64,000 bases of DNA from NCBI RefSeq assembly GCF_003309065.1, contig NZ_POAF01000004.1:248001-312000 (forward strand), read 5' to 3'. The stretch comes from Glutamicibacter soli (lineage in GTDB: Bacteria; Actinomycetota; Actinomycetes; Actinomycetales; Micrococcaceae). Every line of letters begins with the position of its first letter. Positions within the stretch are counted from its first letter, which is position 1. Position numbers and translations under genes: made by a program. Shown here in pieces: positions 48,570 to 57,676 of the stretch. The notes under the pieces are model-generated. The model made no database searches. It was not told the DNA's origin and saw only the letters and a program-made list of their open reading frames with translations.

Positions 48570-49685
48570 TTAGGCCGCGGTCAGGCCCAGCAGTTCGCCG
48601 AGACGCTGGCGGTGCGTCCGGGCTTGCCCGAAGAGCTGGCTGGTGGCATGAGCGCGCTTGAAGACCAGCTGGGCATCGTGCTCCCAGGTGATGGCGATGC
48701 CGCCATGCAGCTGCACGCACTCCGCTGCGATGTGGTCCAGCGCGTCCGAGCACCAGGCCGCGGCGGATGCCGCACGCTGCGGCAGGTCGTCGGCTCCGGT
48801 GCCGGCGGACCATGCGGCGGCCCAGGCCGCGGTGCGCGCGGTCTCCACCTGCACCAGCATGTCGGCCATGCGGTGCTTGAGCGCCTGGAAGGATCCGATG
48901 GCGCGTCCGAACTGCTCGCGCTGCTTGGAGTATTCAACCGTCATGTCCAGTCCGCGCCGGGCGGTGCCCGCCTGCCAGCAGGCCAGCGACACCAGGGCGA
49001 TGTCGCGGACCTTGGCCAGGGCGGCTTCGGCGTCCAGGGCCAGTGCGCGGGCCGGCACCTGGTCCAGGGTGTAGGTGGCGAAACGCAGGGTGGTGTCCAC
49101 CGCAGGGGTGGAGATCCGCCCGATCGCTTCCGGATCCAGGATCTCGAAGATGCCCGGTCCGTTCTCGGTCTGGGCCACGGCCAGCACCAGGTTGGCGCCC
49201 AATCCGTCGATCACCAGGGTTGCCTCGCCGTTCAGCACCCAGTCCTCGCCCTGCGGGGCGGCGGCAAGGTCGTTGGATGCGGGATCCCAGCGGCCCTTGG
49301 AGTCCGCCCAGGCGAGCGTGGCCAGGGTTTCGCCTTCGGCGATGCCCGGCAGCAGTCGCTCGCAGGCCTCGGTGTTCCCGGATTCGAGGATGGCCGCGGT
49401 GGCCAGCACGGCCGAGGAGAGCAGCGGGGACGGAGCCAGGTGGTAGCCGAGGGTCTCCAGGACCAGTCCGGTCTCCAGCCAGCCGCAGCCTGCCCCGCCG
49501 AATTCCTCCGGGATCGCCAGGGAGGCGACGCCGATTTCCTGGGCGAGCACCTGCCACAGCTGCGGGTCGTAGCCGCGCTCGGATTCGGCCGCGCTGCGCA
49601 CTGCCAGCGGGTCGGCATGGCGGGCCAGTACCGCGTGCAGGGTCTTGGCCAGTTCGTTTTGTTCGTCGGTTAATGAGAAGTCCAT
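48570..49685 (-). CDS. fadE33: Acyl-CoA dehydrogenase, FadE33-like
   Basis: 371 residues from the ATG at 49685, with AGAGGA eight bases upstream. Acyl-CoA dehydrogenase fold: helical N-terminus, short central beta domain, C-terminal helices with R-E-Q-F-G-R-A-I-G-S-F-Q-A-L-K-H-R (about 281-297) and Q-L-H-G-G-I-A-I-T-W-E-H. Lacks a clear Y-E-G-T catalytic Glu, as expected for a non-catalytic or unusual partner in the alpha2beta2 steroid enzymes. Third of three in order matching mycobacterial fadE31-32-33. Assignment to FadE33 is by order and length rather than by sequence alone. Confidence 0.75.
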   Translation of the reverse strand: MDFSLTDEQNELAKTLHAVLARHADPLAVRSAAESERGYDPQLWQVLAQEIGVASLAIPEEFGGAGCGWLETGLVLETLGYHLAPSPLLSSAVLATAAILESGNTEACERLLPGIAEGETLATLAWADSKGRWDPASNDLAAAPQGEDWVLNGEATLVIDGLGANLVLAVAQTENGPGIFEILDPEAIGRISTPAVDTTLRFATYTLDQVPARALALDAEAALAKVRDIALVSLACWQAGTARRGLDMTVEYSKQREQFGRAIGSFQALKHRMADMLVQVETARTAAWAAAWSAGTGADDLPQRAASAAAWCSDALDHIAAECVQLHGGIAITWEHDAQLVFKRAHATSQLFGQARTHRQRLGELLGLTAA

Positions 49686-49693
49686 GATGTCCT

Positions 49694-50680
49694 CTAGCTG
49701 GCAGGCGACAGGATCGCGGCGGGAGCCAGGATCGACGCGGCGATGCGTGAACGGTGGTAGCGGCCGGTGCCCCAGGCCGAAGCCAGCGCGTGCACCCGGG
49801 TGAGCCACAGGCTCAGGTCGTGCTCCTGGGTGTAGCCGATGGCGCCGTGCACCTGCAGTGCGGTGCGGGCGGCCAGGATTGCGGCGTCCGAGGCGGCGAC
49901 CTTGGCGGCGGACACGCTGCGTTCGCCGGCCGGGGTGCCCAGATCCAAGGCCGCGCCCTTGAGCAGCGGGCGGGCGAAGGTCAGCGCCACGCGGACGTTG
50001 GCCAGCTGGTGCTTCAGCCCCTGATATTCGCCAATGACGCGGCCGAACTGCTCGCGCAGCTTGGCGTAGGCCACTGCCTCTTCCAGCAGGCGTTCGCCGG
50101 CGCCGAGCAGCATGGCGGCGCTGCCCAGAGTGGCGCGGTCGATGGCCAGCGCCACGGCCTGCGGATCCAGCGCGGCGGCCGGGCCGGCAGGGACCAGCTC
50201 ATGCAGGGTACGGGCCGCGTCGATGGACTCCTGTCCTTCCCCTGCCCCGGCAGGGGTGATGGAATCCTCGGTGACGATGAACTGCTGCGAGCACAGCTGC
50301 GCATCCAGCGCGTAGGGCACGAAGCCCGGGATCGCGGCGGTGGCGATCACCGAGCCGTCAGCCAGGGATTCGCGCAGCGCTGGATCCACCAGATCCGGCA
50401 GCAATGCCGCGGATTCCAGGTAGGGGCCCGGGGCTGCGTGGTAGCCCAGACGCTCGAAGGCGACGATCAGGTCCACCGGGGTGCCGCCCATGCCGCCGTC
50501 GGCCTCGTCGATGCACAGGCCCAGCAGGCCGAGCTCGGCAAGCTGCTCCCACAGTGCGCGGGCCGGAGCCGCATCGCCTTCCGAGGCCGCGCGGGCCACG
50601 GCGGTGCCGCCCACGGATTCGATGACCTGGTCGATGGCCTCGGCCAGCGCCCGCTGTTCCTCACTGATTACGAATTTCAT
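49694..50680 (-). CDS. fadE32: Acyl-CoA dehydrogenase, FadE32-like
   Basis: 328 residues, the short form typical of FadE32. Contains R-E-Q-F-G-R-V-I-G-E-Y-Q-G-L-K-H-Q (about 207-223) and Q-V-H-G-A-I-G-Y-T-Q-E-H-D-L-S-L-W. Forms part of the heteromeric dehydrogenases of ring C/D degradation. Its start overlaps the upstream FadE31-like stop by four bases; the next gene starts eight bases after its stop. In mycobacteria FadE32 acts after IpdAB on MeDODA-CoA-type intermediates. Confidence 0.75.
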   Translation of the reverse strand: MKFVISEEQRALAEAIDQVIESVGGTAVARAASEGDAAPARALWEQLAELGLLGLCIDEADGGMGGTPVDLIVAFERLGYHAAPGPYLESAALLPDLVDPALRESLADGSVIATAAIPGFVPYALDAQLCSQQFIVTEDSITPAGAGEGQESIDAARTLHELVPAGPAAALDPQAVALAIDRATLGSAAMLLGAGERLLEEAVAYAKLREQFGRVIGEYQGLKHQLANVRVALTFARPLLKGAALDLGTPAGERSVSAAKVAASDAAILAARTALQVHGAIGYTQEHDLSLWLTRVHALASAWGTGRYHRSRIAASILAPAAILSPAS

Positions 50681-51855
50681 GACGCCTTCCGTCCGTCGCC
50701 GCCGCGTGGCAGGCCAAGTATGCGTTCTGCAATGATGTTGCGCTGGATTTCGTTGGTGCCCGCGTAGATCGGGCCACCCAGGGCGAAGATGTAGTCATCC
50801 ACCCAGCGTCCGCCGGCCTCCGCGGAGGCAGAGCGCAGTTCCGCGGCCGGGCCGAGCAGATCCAGGCCGGTCTGGTGGATCGCGATGTCCAGTTCGGACC
50901 AGAAGACCTTGTTCACGCTGCCTTCGGCGCCGATGTCGCCGCCTTCCTGCAGCGTGCTGACGGTGCCCCAGGTGTACAGGCGGTAGGCCTCGGACTTGAT
51001 CCAGGCATCCACCACCGCGTCCTGGGCGAATGGATCCTGCTCCTGGTTGCGCTGCCACAAGTCGATCAGCCGGTCGGTGGCGGCGCAGAAGCGGCCGGGG
51101 GAGCGCAGCGACAGGCCGCGCTCGTTGCCGGCGGTGCTCATAGCCACGCGCCAGCCGTCGCCCGGGGCGCCGAGCACGTCCTCGTCCGCGACGAACACGT
51201 CGTCGAAGAACAGCTCCGCGAACCCGGTGGTGCCATCCAGCTGGGTGATCGGGCGGACCGTCAGGCCCGGCGCATCCAGCGGGAACAGGAAGTAGGTCAG
51301 GCCGCGGTGGCGCTGCGCCTCGGGATCCGAGCGGAACAGGCCGAAGCCGCGGTCGGCCCACGGGGCGCGCGAGCTCCAGGTCTTCTGGCCGTTCAGGATC
51401 CAGCCGCCGCGCTCGTCGTCGCGCTTGGCGGTGCTGCGGATGGAGGCCAGGTCGCTGCCGGCGCCCGGCTCGGACCAGGCCTGGGCCCAGATCAGGGTGC
51501 CGTCGGTCATGTCGCGCAAAAAGCGCTCATGCTGCGCCTCGGTGCCGTGCCCGAACAGGATCGGAGCCAGCAGCGAGATGCCGTTCTGCGCCACGCGGGT
51601 CGGGGCTCCGGCGCGGTAGTACTCCTCCTCGAAGAGCACCCACTCGATCAGCCCGGCGCCGCGGCCCCCGTATTCCTCCGGCCAGGATACGACGGACCAG
51701 CGTCCTTCGGCCAGCTTGGCTTCCCACTGACGGTGGGCGGCGAAGCCCTCCTCGGTGTCCATGGAGGGCAGCGGGGTGGCCGGCACGTTTTCGGCCAGCC
51801 AGGCGCGTGCTTCGGCAGCGAACGCGAGCTGCTCTTCTGTCAGGTCAAGATCCAT
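50677..51855 (-). CDS. fadE31: Acyl-CoA dehydrogenase, FadE31-like
   Basis: 392 residues. Full-length acyl-CoA dehydrogenase: flavin motif W-A-Q-A-W-S-E-P-G-A-G-S-D-L-A (about 118-132), W-x-L-N-G-Q-K-T-W-S-S central region, C-terminal G-P-I-Y-A-G-T-N-E-I-Q-R-N-I-I-A-E-R-I-L-G. The position of the MCAD-type catalytic Glu (Y-E-G-T) is Ala. Follows the hydratase stop directly and overlaps the FadE32-like start, so the four genes hydratase-fadE31-32-33 are one operon. Confidence 0.78.
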   Translation of the reverse strand: MDLDLTEEQLAFAAEARAWLAENVPATPLPSMDTEEGFAAHRQWEAKLAEGRWSVVSWPEEYGGRGAGLIEWVLFEEEYYRAGAPTRVAQNGISLLAPILFGHGTEAQHERFLRDMTDGTLIWAQAWSEPGAGSDLASIRSTAKRDDERGGWILNGQKTWSSRAPWADRGFGLFRSDPEAQRHRGLTYFLFPLDAPGLTVRPITQLDGTTGFAELFFDDVFVADEDVLGAPGDGWRVAMSTAGNERGLSLRSPGRFCAATDRLIDLWQRNQEQDPFAQDAVVDAWIKSEAYRLYTWGTVSTLQEGGDIGAEGSVNKVFWSELDIAIHQTGLDLLGPAAELRSASAEAGGRWVDDYIFALGGPIYAGTNEIQRNIIAERILGLPRGGDGRKAS

Positions 51856-52707
51856 TTATTTTGCCGCCTCCGCCATGTTCTTGGCTCCCATGCCGGCCAG
51901 GGAATCCTTGCCGACCTCTGCGTTGTGTGCGTGGGCTGCGTGGTGCAGCCCGAAGACCGAGTCCATGCCGGCGCGCAGGCCCTGCAGGTCCTCGGATTGG
52001 TTGACCGCCTTCTTGGCCAGGGCCAGGCCGAGGCGGGGCATGGCGCCGATGCGCTCGGCCAAATTCAGCGTGTGCTCCTCGAGCAGTTCGCGGTCAACGA
52101 CGTGGTTGACCATGCCCAGCTCGTAGGCGCGGCGGGCCGTGAAGCGGTCGCCGGTGAACAGCATTTCCTTGGCCGCGCGGGGGTTGGTGACCCACGGGTG
52201 GGCGAAGTATTCCACGCCGGGAATACCCATGCGGACCACCGGGTCCGAGAAGAATGCGTCTTCGCTGGCCACGATGAAGTCGCAGGACCAGGCCAGCATC
52301 AGGCCGCCAGCGATGCAGGCGCCGTGGACCATGGCGATGACGGGCTTGGGCAGTTCGCGCCAGCGGCGGCACATGCCCAGGTAGACCTCGGATTCGCGGG
52401 CGAAGCGGGAGTCGACGCCCTCGGCGCCGACGTGGTCCCACCAGACCACTGCCTTGCGCTCGAAGCTCTGGTCGGCGTCGCGCTCCGGGGTGCCGATGTC
52501 GTGGCCTGCGCTGAAGTGCTTGCCGTTGCCCGCCAGCACGATGGCCTTGACCGCGTCGTCCTCGACGGCGCGGGTGAACGCGGCGTCCAGGGCATAGGTC
52601 ATTTTCGAGTTCTGTGCGTTGCGGTACTCGGGGCGGTTCAGTCGAATGATCGCCGTGGTGCCGCGCACTTCGTAGGTTACGACGCCGTCACTGTCGTTCA
52701 GAGTCAT
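51856..52707 (-). CDS. Enoyl-CoA hydratase family protein
   Basis: 283 residues from the ATG at 52707 with AAGGAGG five bases upstream. Crotonase fold: G-K-H-F-S-A-G-H-D-I-G (about 61-71) and H-G-A-C-I-A-G-G-L-M-L-A (about 130-141) form the oxyanion hole. A W-W-D-H-V insertion (about 88-92) is longer than usual. First gene of the leftward operon, stop one base before the FadE31-like start. Not EchA20, which is at 62253. It should hydrate the enoyl-CoA made by the FadE proteins. Confidence 0.87.
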   Translation of the reverse strand: MTLNDSDGVVTYEVRGTTAIIRLNRPEYRNAQNSKMTYALDAAFTRAVEDDAVKAIVLAGNGKHFSAGHDIGTPERDADQSFERKAVVWWDHVGAEGVDSRFARESEVYLGMCRRWRELPKPVIAMVHGACIAGGLMLAWSCDFIVASEDAFFSDPVVRMGIPGVEYFAHPWVTNPRAAKEMLFTGDRFTARRAYELGMVNHVVDRELLEEHTLNLAERIGAMPRLGLALAKKAVNQSEDLQGLRAGMDSVFGLHHAAHAHNAEVGKDSLAGMGAKNMAEAAK

Positions 52708-52783
52708 CGCGGGCCTCCTTATCCTGTGTCGCATTTCGGCTGGGAACCCAGCCGTGAAAACTTGCTTGGGACTACAGTAACCA

Positions 52784-52797
52784 AACAAGTGCTTGGT
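52784..52797. promoter_or_regulatory. Perfect KstR2 box, hydratase-fadE / fadE30 region
   Basis: AACAAGTGCTTGGT matches AnCAAGnnCTTGnT at every defined base. It lies in the 151-base divergent region controlling both ring C/D operons. Confidence 0.85.
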
Positions 52798-52858
52798 TTG
52801 CTAGCATAAGCGAAGATCAACCGAGAGACCAATGGATATCGAGAGTGAGGGGGATGTC

Positions 52859-54028
52859 GTGGATCTGAATTATTCGGCGGAAGATGACGCGTTTCGTCAG
52901 GAATTCCGGGCTTGGCTTGAAGCAAACCTCGTCGGCAAGTTCGCCGCACTGCGCGGACTGGGCGGCTCGGGGCGCGAGCACGAAGCCTTCGAGGAACGCC
53001 TGGAGTGGAACCAGCACATGGCCGCCCACGGCTGGAGCTGCGTCAGCTGGCCCAAGGAGCACGGCGGCCGCGGGCTGAGCCTGCAGCAGCAGGTCATCTT
53101 CCACGAGGAGTACGCCCGGGCCAATGCGCCGGCTCGCGTGAACCACCTGGGCGAGGAACTGCTGGGCCCGACCCTGATCGCCTTCGGCACTCCTGAGCAG
53201 CAGGCCCGGTTCCTGCCCAAGATCATCGCGGTCGAGGAACTGTGGTGCCAAGGCTACTCGGAGCCGGGAGCAGGCTCCGACCTGGCCGGGGTGAAGACCA
53301 AGGCCCGGCTGGAAGACGGAAAGTGGGTTGTCGACGGCCAGAAGGTGTGGACCTCGCTGGCGCACACCGCTGACTGGTGCTTCGTCATCGCCCGCACCGA
53401 GCCGGGATCCGTGAAGCATCGCGGCCTGTCCTACCTGCTGGTTCCGATGGACCAGCCCGGCGTGGAGATCCGCCCGATCCTGCAGCTGACCGGAACCTCG
53501 GAGTTCAACGAGGTCTTCTTCGACGGCGCCACCACTGATGAGGACCTGGTGGTGGGCGAGCCCGGCGCGGGCTGGTCGGTGGCCATGGGCACCCTGGGCT
53601 TCGAACGCGGTGTCTCCACGCTCGCCCAGCAGATCGCCTTCCAGCGCGAGCTGCAGCTGATCATCGACCTGGCGCGCACCAACGGAGCGATCGAGGATCC
53701 CATTATCCAAGACCAGATCGTCAAGTCCCAGATGGGGCTGGATATGCTTCGCATGCACGGGCTGCGCACGCTCAGCGGCGAGCAGGGTATCGAGGCCTCG
53801 ATCACCAAGCTGCTGTGGGCTCCATGGCACCGCTCGCTGGGCGAGCTGGCCATGGCCGTAGCCGGCGCTGGCGGGCTGACCGTCGCGCAGGCGCCGTATG
53901 AGCTCGACGAGCTGCAGGCCCTGTATCTCTTCAGCCGCGCCGATACCCTCTACGGGGGATCGGACGAAATCCAACGCAACGTAATCGCCGAGCGCGTGCT
54001 CGGCCTGCCCAAGGAGGCACGAGTATGA
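52859..54028 (+). CDS. fadE30: Acyl-CoA dehydrogenase FadE30
   Basis: 389 residues from the GTG at 52859, which has GAGGGGG upstream; the ATG at 52832 adds nine residues and has a poor site. Very close to mycobacterial FadE30: G-L-G-G-S-G-R-E-H-E-A-F-E-E-R, W-C-Q-G-Y-S-E-P-G-A-G-S-D-L-A, V-W-T-S-L-A-H, and Y-G-G-S-D-E-I-Q-R-N. FadE30 dehydrogenates 5-OH-HIP-CoA-type thioesters, the first ring C/D beta-oxidation step. Overlaps ipdF by four bases. KstR2 box 62 bases upstream. Confidence 0.92.
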   Translation: MDLNYSAEDDAFRQEFRAWLEANLVGKFAALRGLGGSGREHEAFEERLEWNQHMAAHGWSCVSWPKEHGGRGLSLQQQVIFHEEYARANAPARVNHLGEELLGPTLIAFGTPEQQARFLPKIIAVEELWCQGYSEPGAGSDLAGVKTKARLEDGKWVVDGQKVWTSLAHTADWCFVIARTEPGSVKHRGLSYLLVPMDQPGVEIRPILQLTGTSEFNEVFFDGATTDEDLVVGEPGAGWSVAMGTLGFERGVSTLAQQIAFQRELQLIIDLARTNGAIEDPIIQDQIVKSQMGLDMLRMHGLRTLSGEQGIEASITKLLWAPWHRSLGELAMAVAGAGGLTVAQAPYELDELQALYLFSRADTLYGGSDEIQRNVIAERVLGLPKEARV

Positions 54029-54828
54029 CCATCCAGCGCATCGCACAGCCGGCGCCAGAATACGTTCCCGCCCATGGTCTGCTCGCCGGACGACGCGTTG
54101 TCGTGACCGCCGCAGCCGGAGCCGGCATTGGGGCCGCGGCGGCACGCCGCTGCCTGGAGGAAGGTGCGGACCTGGTGGTGCTGGGCGATACCCACGCCGG
54201 CCGGCTCGAGGCCTCCGCCAATGAACTCGGCGCCGAGTTCGGCGCCGAGCGCGTGCGCTTCGCCGTCTGCGACGTGACCAACGAGGAGCAGGTCCAGGCG
54301 CTGCTGGACGTCGCCGAGGAAGCCGGCGGCGTGGACGTCATGATCAACAACGCCGGGCTGGGCGGCACCGCCTCCATCCTCGACATGGAAGACGAGCAGT
54401 GGGAGAAGGTCGTGAACGTGACCCTCACCGGCACCTTCCGCTCCGTGCGCGCCGCCAGCCAGCGCATGGTGAAGAACGGCACCAAGGGCGTCATCATCAA
54501 CAACGCCTCGGTGATCGGCTGGCGCGCCCAGGAAGGGCAGGCCCACTACGCCGCCGCGAAGGCAGGCGTCATGGCGCTGACTCGCTCGGCAGCCATGGAC
54601 GTGGCTCCGCACGGCATCCGCATCAACGCAGTCGCCCCGTCGCTGGCCATGCACCCGTTCCTGGCCAAGGTCACCTCGGACGAGCTGCTGGAAGAGCTGA
54701 CCTCCCGCGAGGCCTTCGGCCGCGCCGCCGAGCCCTGGGAAATCGCCAACGTCATGGTCTTCCTGGCCAGCGACTATTCCTCGTACATGACCGGTGAAGT
54801 GGTCCCCGTCAGCAGCCAGCAGGCCTAA
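54025..54828 (+). CDS. ipdF: 5-hydroxy-HIP dehydrogenase IpdF
   Basis: 267 residues; ATGA overlap with fadE30. SDR with the distinctive V-V-V-T-A-A-A-G-A-G-I-G-A-A-A-A-R-R cofactor segment (about 29-46), N-N-A-G-L-G-G-T, N-N-A-S-V-I-G-W-R-A-Q and Y-A-A-A-K (active site). C-terminal S-D-Y-S-S-Y-M-T-G-E-V-V matches mycobacterial IpdF. Interconverts the 5-hydroxyl and 5-oxo forms of the HIP indane. Between fadE30 and fadA6 as in mycobacterial and rhodococcal clusters. Confidence 0.9.
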   Translation: MTIQRIAQPAPEYVPAHGLLAGRRVVVTAAAGAGIGAAAARRCLEEGADLVVLGDTHAGRLEASANELGAEFGAERVRFAVCDVTNEEQVQALLDVAEEAGGVDVMINNAGLGGTASILDMEDEQWEKVVNVTLTGTFRSVRAASQRMVKNGTKGVIINNASVIGWRAQEGQAHYAAAKAGVMALTRSAAMDVAPHGIRINAVAPSLAMHPFLAKVTSDELLEELTSREAFGRAAEPWEIANVMVFLASDYSSYMTGEVVPVSSQQA

Positions 54829-54840
54829 AGGAGAGAACAG

Positions 54841-55992
54841 ATGACTGAGGCTTACATTATTGACGCCGTGCGCACCCCGGTGGGCCGCCGCGGCGGTTCG
54901 CTGGCCGAAATCCACTCGGCCGACCTGGGCGCCCACGTGATCTCGGCGCTGGTCGAGCGCACCGGCATCGACCCCGGCGCGGTGGACGACGTGATCTTCG
55001 GATGCACCGACACCCTGGGCTCCCAGGCCGGCGACATCGCCCGCACCGCATGGCTGGTGGCCGGGCTGCCGGACCATGTGCCGGGCGTGACCATCGACCG
55101 CCAGTGCGGTTCCAGCCAGCAGGCGGTGCACTTCGCGGCGCAGGGCGTCATGTCCGGCACCGCAGATTTGATCATCGCCGGCGGTGTGCAGAACATGTCC
55201 AAGATCCCGATCTCCGCGGCCATGATCGCCGGCGCCGAGTTCGGATTCACCACGCCCTTCGCCGAGTCCCCTGGCTGGGTCGCCCGCTACGGCGACCAGG
55301 AGGTCTCGCAGTTCCGCGGGGCGGAGATGATCGCCGAGAAGTGGGACATCACCCGCGAGCGCATGGAGCAGTTCGCGCTGGAAAGCCATGAGCGCGCAGC
55401 CGCCGCCGTGGACGAGGGCCGCTTCGACTCGCAGGTTGTTCCGCTGAACGGCCTGGAGCAGGACGAGACCATCCGCCGCGGCACCACGCTGGAAAAGATG
55501 GCGACGCTGAACACGCTCACCGAGGACGGCCGGCTGACCGCCGCGGTGGCCTCGCAGATCTGCGACGGCGCCAGCGCCGTGCTGATCGCCTCCAAGAAGG
55601 CAGTGGAAGAGCACGGGCTGACCCCGCGTGCCCGCATCCACCACATGTCGGTGCGCGCCGACGACCCGGTGTGGATGCTCACCGGCCCGATCCGCGCAAC
55701 GAAGTATGCGCTGGAGCGCGCAGGCATGGGCGTGGACGAGATCGACCTGTTCGAATGCAACGAGGCCTTCGCCCCGGTCGTGCTGGCCTGGATGGACGAG
55801 CTGGGTATCGACCGCGAGAAGGTCAACGTCAACGGCGGCGGCATCGCCCTGGGCCACCCGATCGGCGCCACCGGCACCCGGCTGATGACCACGCTGCTCA
55901 ACGAGCTGGAACGCACCGGCGGCCGCTACGGCCTGCAGACGATGTGCGAGGGCGGCGGCCAGGCTAACGTCACGATCATCGAGCGGCTCTAG
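54841..55992 (+). CDS. fadA6: Ring C/D thiolase FadA6
   Basis: 383 residues; AAGGAGAG before the ATG. Nucleophile Cys89 in D-R-Q-C-G-S-S-Q-Q-A, H in A-L-G-H-P-I-G-A-T-G and Cys in M-C-E-G-G-G-Q. The segments Q-N-M-S-K-I-P-I-S, Y-G-D-Q-E-(V/I)-S-Q-F-R-G and Y-G-L-Q-T-M-C-E-G-G-G are those of mycobacterial FadA6. Thiolytic cleavage in the final stages of ring C/D degradation. Last gene of fadE30-ipdF-fadA6. Confidence 0.93.
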   Translation: MTEAYIIDAVRTPVGRRGGSLAEIHSADLGAHVISALVERTGIDPGAVDDVIFGCTDTLGSQAGDIARTAWLVAGLPDHVPGVTIDRQCGSSQQAVHFAAQGVMSGTADLIIAGGVQNMSKIPISAAMIAGAEFGFTTPFAESPGWVARYGDQEVSQFRGAEMIAEKWDITRERMEQFALESHERAAAAVDEGRFDSQVVPLNGLEQDETIRRGTTLEKMATLNTLTEDGRLTAAVASQICDGASAVLIASKKAVEEHGLTPRARIHHMSVRADDPVWMLTGPIRATKYALERAGMGVDEIDLFECNEAFAPVVLAWMDELGIDREKVNVNGGGIALGHPIGATGTRLMTTLLNELERTGGRYGLQTMCEGGGQANVTIIERL

Positions 55993-56017
55993 CCTTCGGC
56001 CCGCAAGCCCATTAACC

Positions 56018-56053
56018 AAAGATCCCCGCCGGGTAGACCCGGCGGGGATCTTT
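56018..56053 (+). terminator. Terminator after fadA6
   Basis: Stem of about 17 bp (56018-56034 with 56037-56053), AG loop, TTTT at the end. Works for both strands. Confidence 0.92.
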
Positions 56054-56145
56054 TCGATCATCACTCGCACCTTTATGAGGTACTTATAACTGTAGGACCC
56101 GGAACTGTGCCTGCCCTATGCAGGGCATCGGCACTGCCCGGGGAA

Positions 56146-57594
56146 CTACTTGGCGTTGACCGACAACGGAACGTCGACAGGTTCCAGCTCGCCATGCGGC
56201 GGGTTCTTCGGAATGAAGCCGGCCAGGATCACGGCGGCCACGGAGAACCCGGCGCCGAGCAGCAGTGCCGCGCGGAAACCCTGCTCGGTCGGGATCATGG
56301 CGCCATGGAAGTCGGTGGACATCTGGGCCAGCACCAGGCCGATGACCGCGGCGCTGGCGGTGGTGCCCAGCGAACGCATCAGCGTGTTGAAGCCGTTGGC
56401 CGCGGCGGTTTCGCTGCGCGGCACCGAGCTCATGATGATCGACGGCATGGCTCCGTAGGCGAAGGCCACGCCGCTGTTGACCAGGGTCGCGGTGAGCAGC
56501 AGGCCCCAGGTGCTTCCCATGCCCCACAGGCCCACCACGTAGCCGACGGCCAGGATGGAGATGCCCAGCATCAGCGTGAACTTGGCGCCCAGCTTGTCGG
56601 AGAGCTTGCCGCCCACCGGGGAGAGGATCAGCATCATGAAGCCGGCTGGGGCGACCCACAGACCGGCGGCCAGGACGGACTGGCCCAAGCCGTATCCGGT
56701 GCTGGATGGCAGCTGCAGGATCTGCGGCATGAGCAGCATGCTGACGTACATGCCGAAGCCGACGAAGATCGAGGCGATGTTGGTCAGCAATACGCGGGGG
56801 ATGACCGCGGTGCGCAGGTCAACCAGGGGGTCGGTGGTCCGCAGCTCCCAGAAGCCCCAGAAGACCAGCGCCAGCAGCGACAGGCCGAAGAGGCACAGGG
56901 TCAGCGGCGAGGCCCAGCCCCAGAAAGAGCCCTTGGAGATGGCCAGCATCAGCGCCAGGATGCCCGTGGACAGGCCGATGGCGCCGAGCCAGTCGAAGCG
57001 CTGGCCGGCGGCTCCGGCCTTCATGCCCGGGATGAACTTCCAGATCAGCAATGCGACGATCAAGGTGACCACGGAGCCGCCGACGAACAATGCGCGCCAA
57101 TCGGAGAATTCGATGACCGCGGCGGAAATCGGCAGCCCGATGGCGCCGCCAGCTCCCAGGGTGGCGCTGACTGTGGCGATGGCGGAGGAGAGCTGTTCCT
57201 TGGGCACGAGGTCGCGCAGCATGGCGATGCCCAGCGGGATCATGCCCGAACCGAAGCCCTGCAGGGCGCGGCCGATGATCATGATCGTGACGTTGGGGGC
57301 GAAGGTGCAGACCAATCCGCCGAGAATCAAAGGCAGAGCGAGGATCAGGATCATCCGGCGCTTGCCGAAGAGGTCACCCAGGCGTCCGGAAATCGGGACG
57401 GCCACCGCTCCGGCGAGCAGCGTGGCCGTCACGATCCAGGCGGTGTTGTCGGCGGAGGTATTGAAGATCTCGGGCAGTTGCGGGATCAGGGGCGCAACCA
57501 TCGTCTGCGTCAGTGCAGAAGCGATGCCGGCAGTTGCCAGGATGCCGACGGCGGTTCCCGGAGGAGTGGCGGATTTTTTGGCGCGATGCGTCAA
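56146..57594 (-). CDS. MFS transporter controlled by MarR neighbour
   Basis: 482 residues, about 14 hydrophobic segments; AAAGGA upstream of the ATG. Motif A G-R-L-G-D-L-F-G-K-R-R after the second segment and G-A-G-G-A-I-G-L-P in the fifth. DHA2-like drug-exporter family. Divergent from a MarR-family gene, the classic arrangement for a ligand-inducible exporter. The ligand may be a steroid or toxic intermediate, but nothing in the sequence shows this. Confidence 0.88.
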   Translation of the reverse strand: MTHRAKKSATPPGTAVGILATAGIASALTQTMVAPLIPQLPEIFNTSADNTAWIVTATLLAGAVAVPISGRLGDLFGKRRMILILALPLILGGLVCTFAPNVTIMIIGRALQGFGSGMIPLGIAMLRDLVPKEQLSSAIATVSATLGAGGAIGLPISAAVIEFSDWRALFVGGSVVTLIVALLIWKFIPGMKAGAAGQRFDWLGAIGLSTGILALMLAISKGSFWGWASPLTLCLFGLSLLALVFWGFWELRTTDPLVDLRTAVIPRVLLTNIASIFVGFGMYVSMLLMPQILQLPSSTGYGLGQSVLAAGLWVAPAGFMMLILSPVGGKLSDKLGAKFTLMLGISILAVGYVVGLWGMGSTWGLLLTATLVNSGVAFAYGAMPSIIMSSVPRSETAAANGFNTLMRSLGTTASAAVIGLVLAQMSTDFHGAMIPTEQGFRAALLLGAGFSVAAVILAGFIPKNPPHGELEPVDVPLSVNAK

Positions 57595-57613
57595 GGGGTC
57601 CTTTCAGGGTGAT

Positions 57614-57645
57614 GTGTAAGATACATACAGTATTCATAATACACA
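57614..57645. promoter_or_regulatory. Probable MarR operator
   Basis: GTATT-CAT-AATAC perfect palindrome at 57630-57642 inside an outer TGTGT/ACACA repeat, in the 82-base AT-rich divergent region. Confidence 0.65.
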
Positions 57646-57676
57646 TTCCGGGGTACGATGGAAGGCCTGAAAGGGC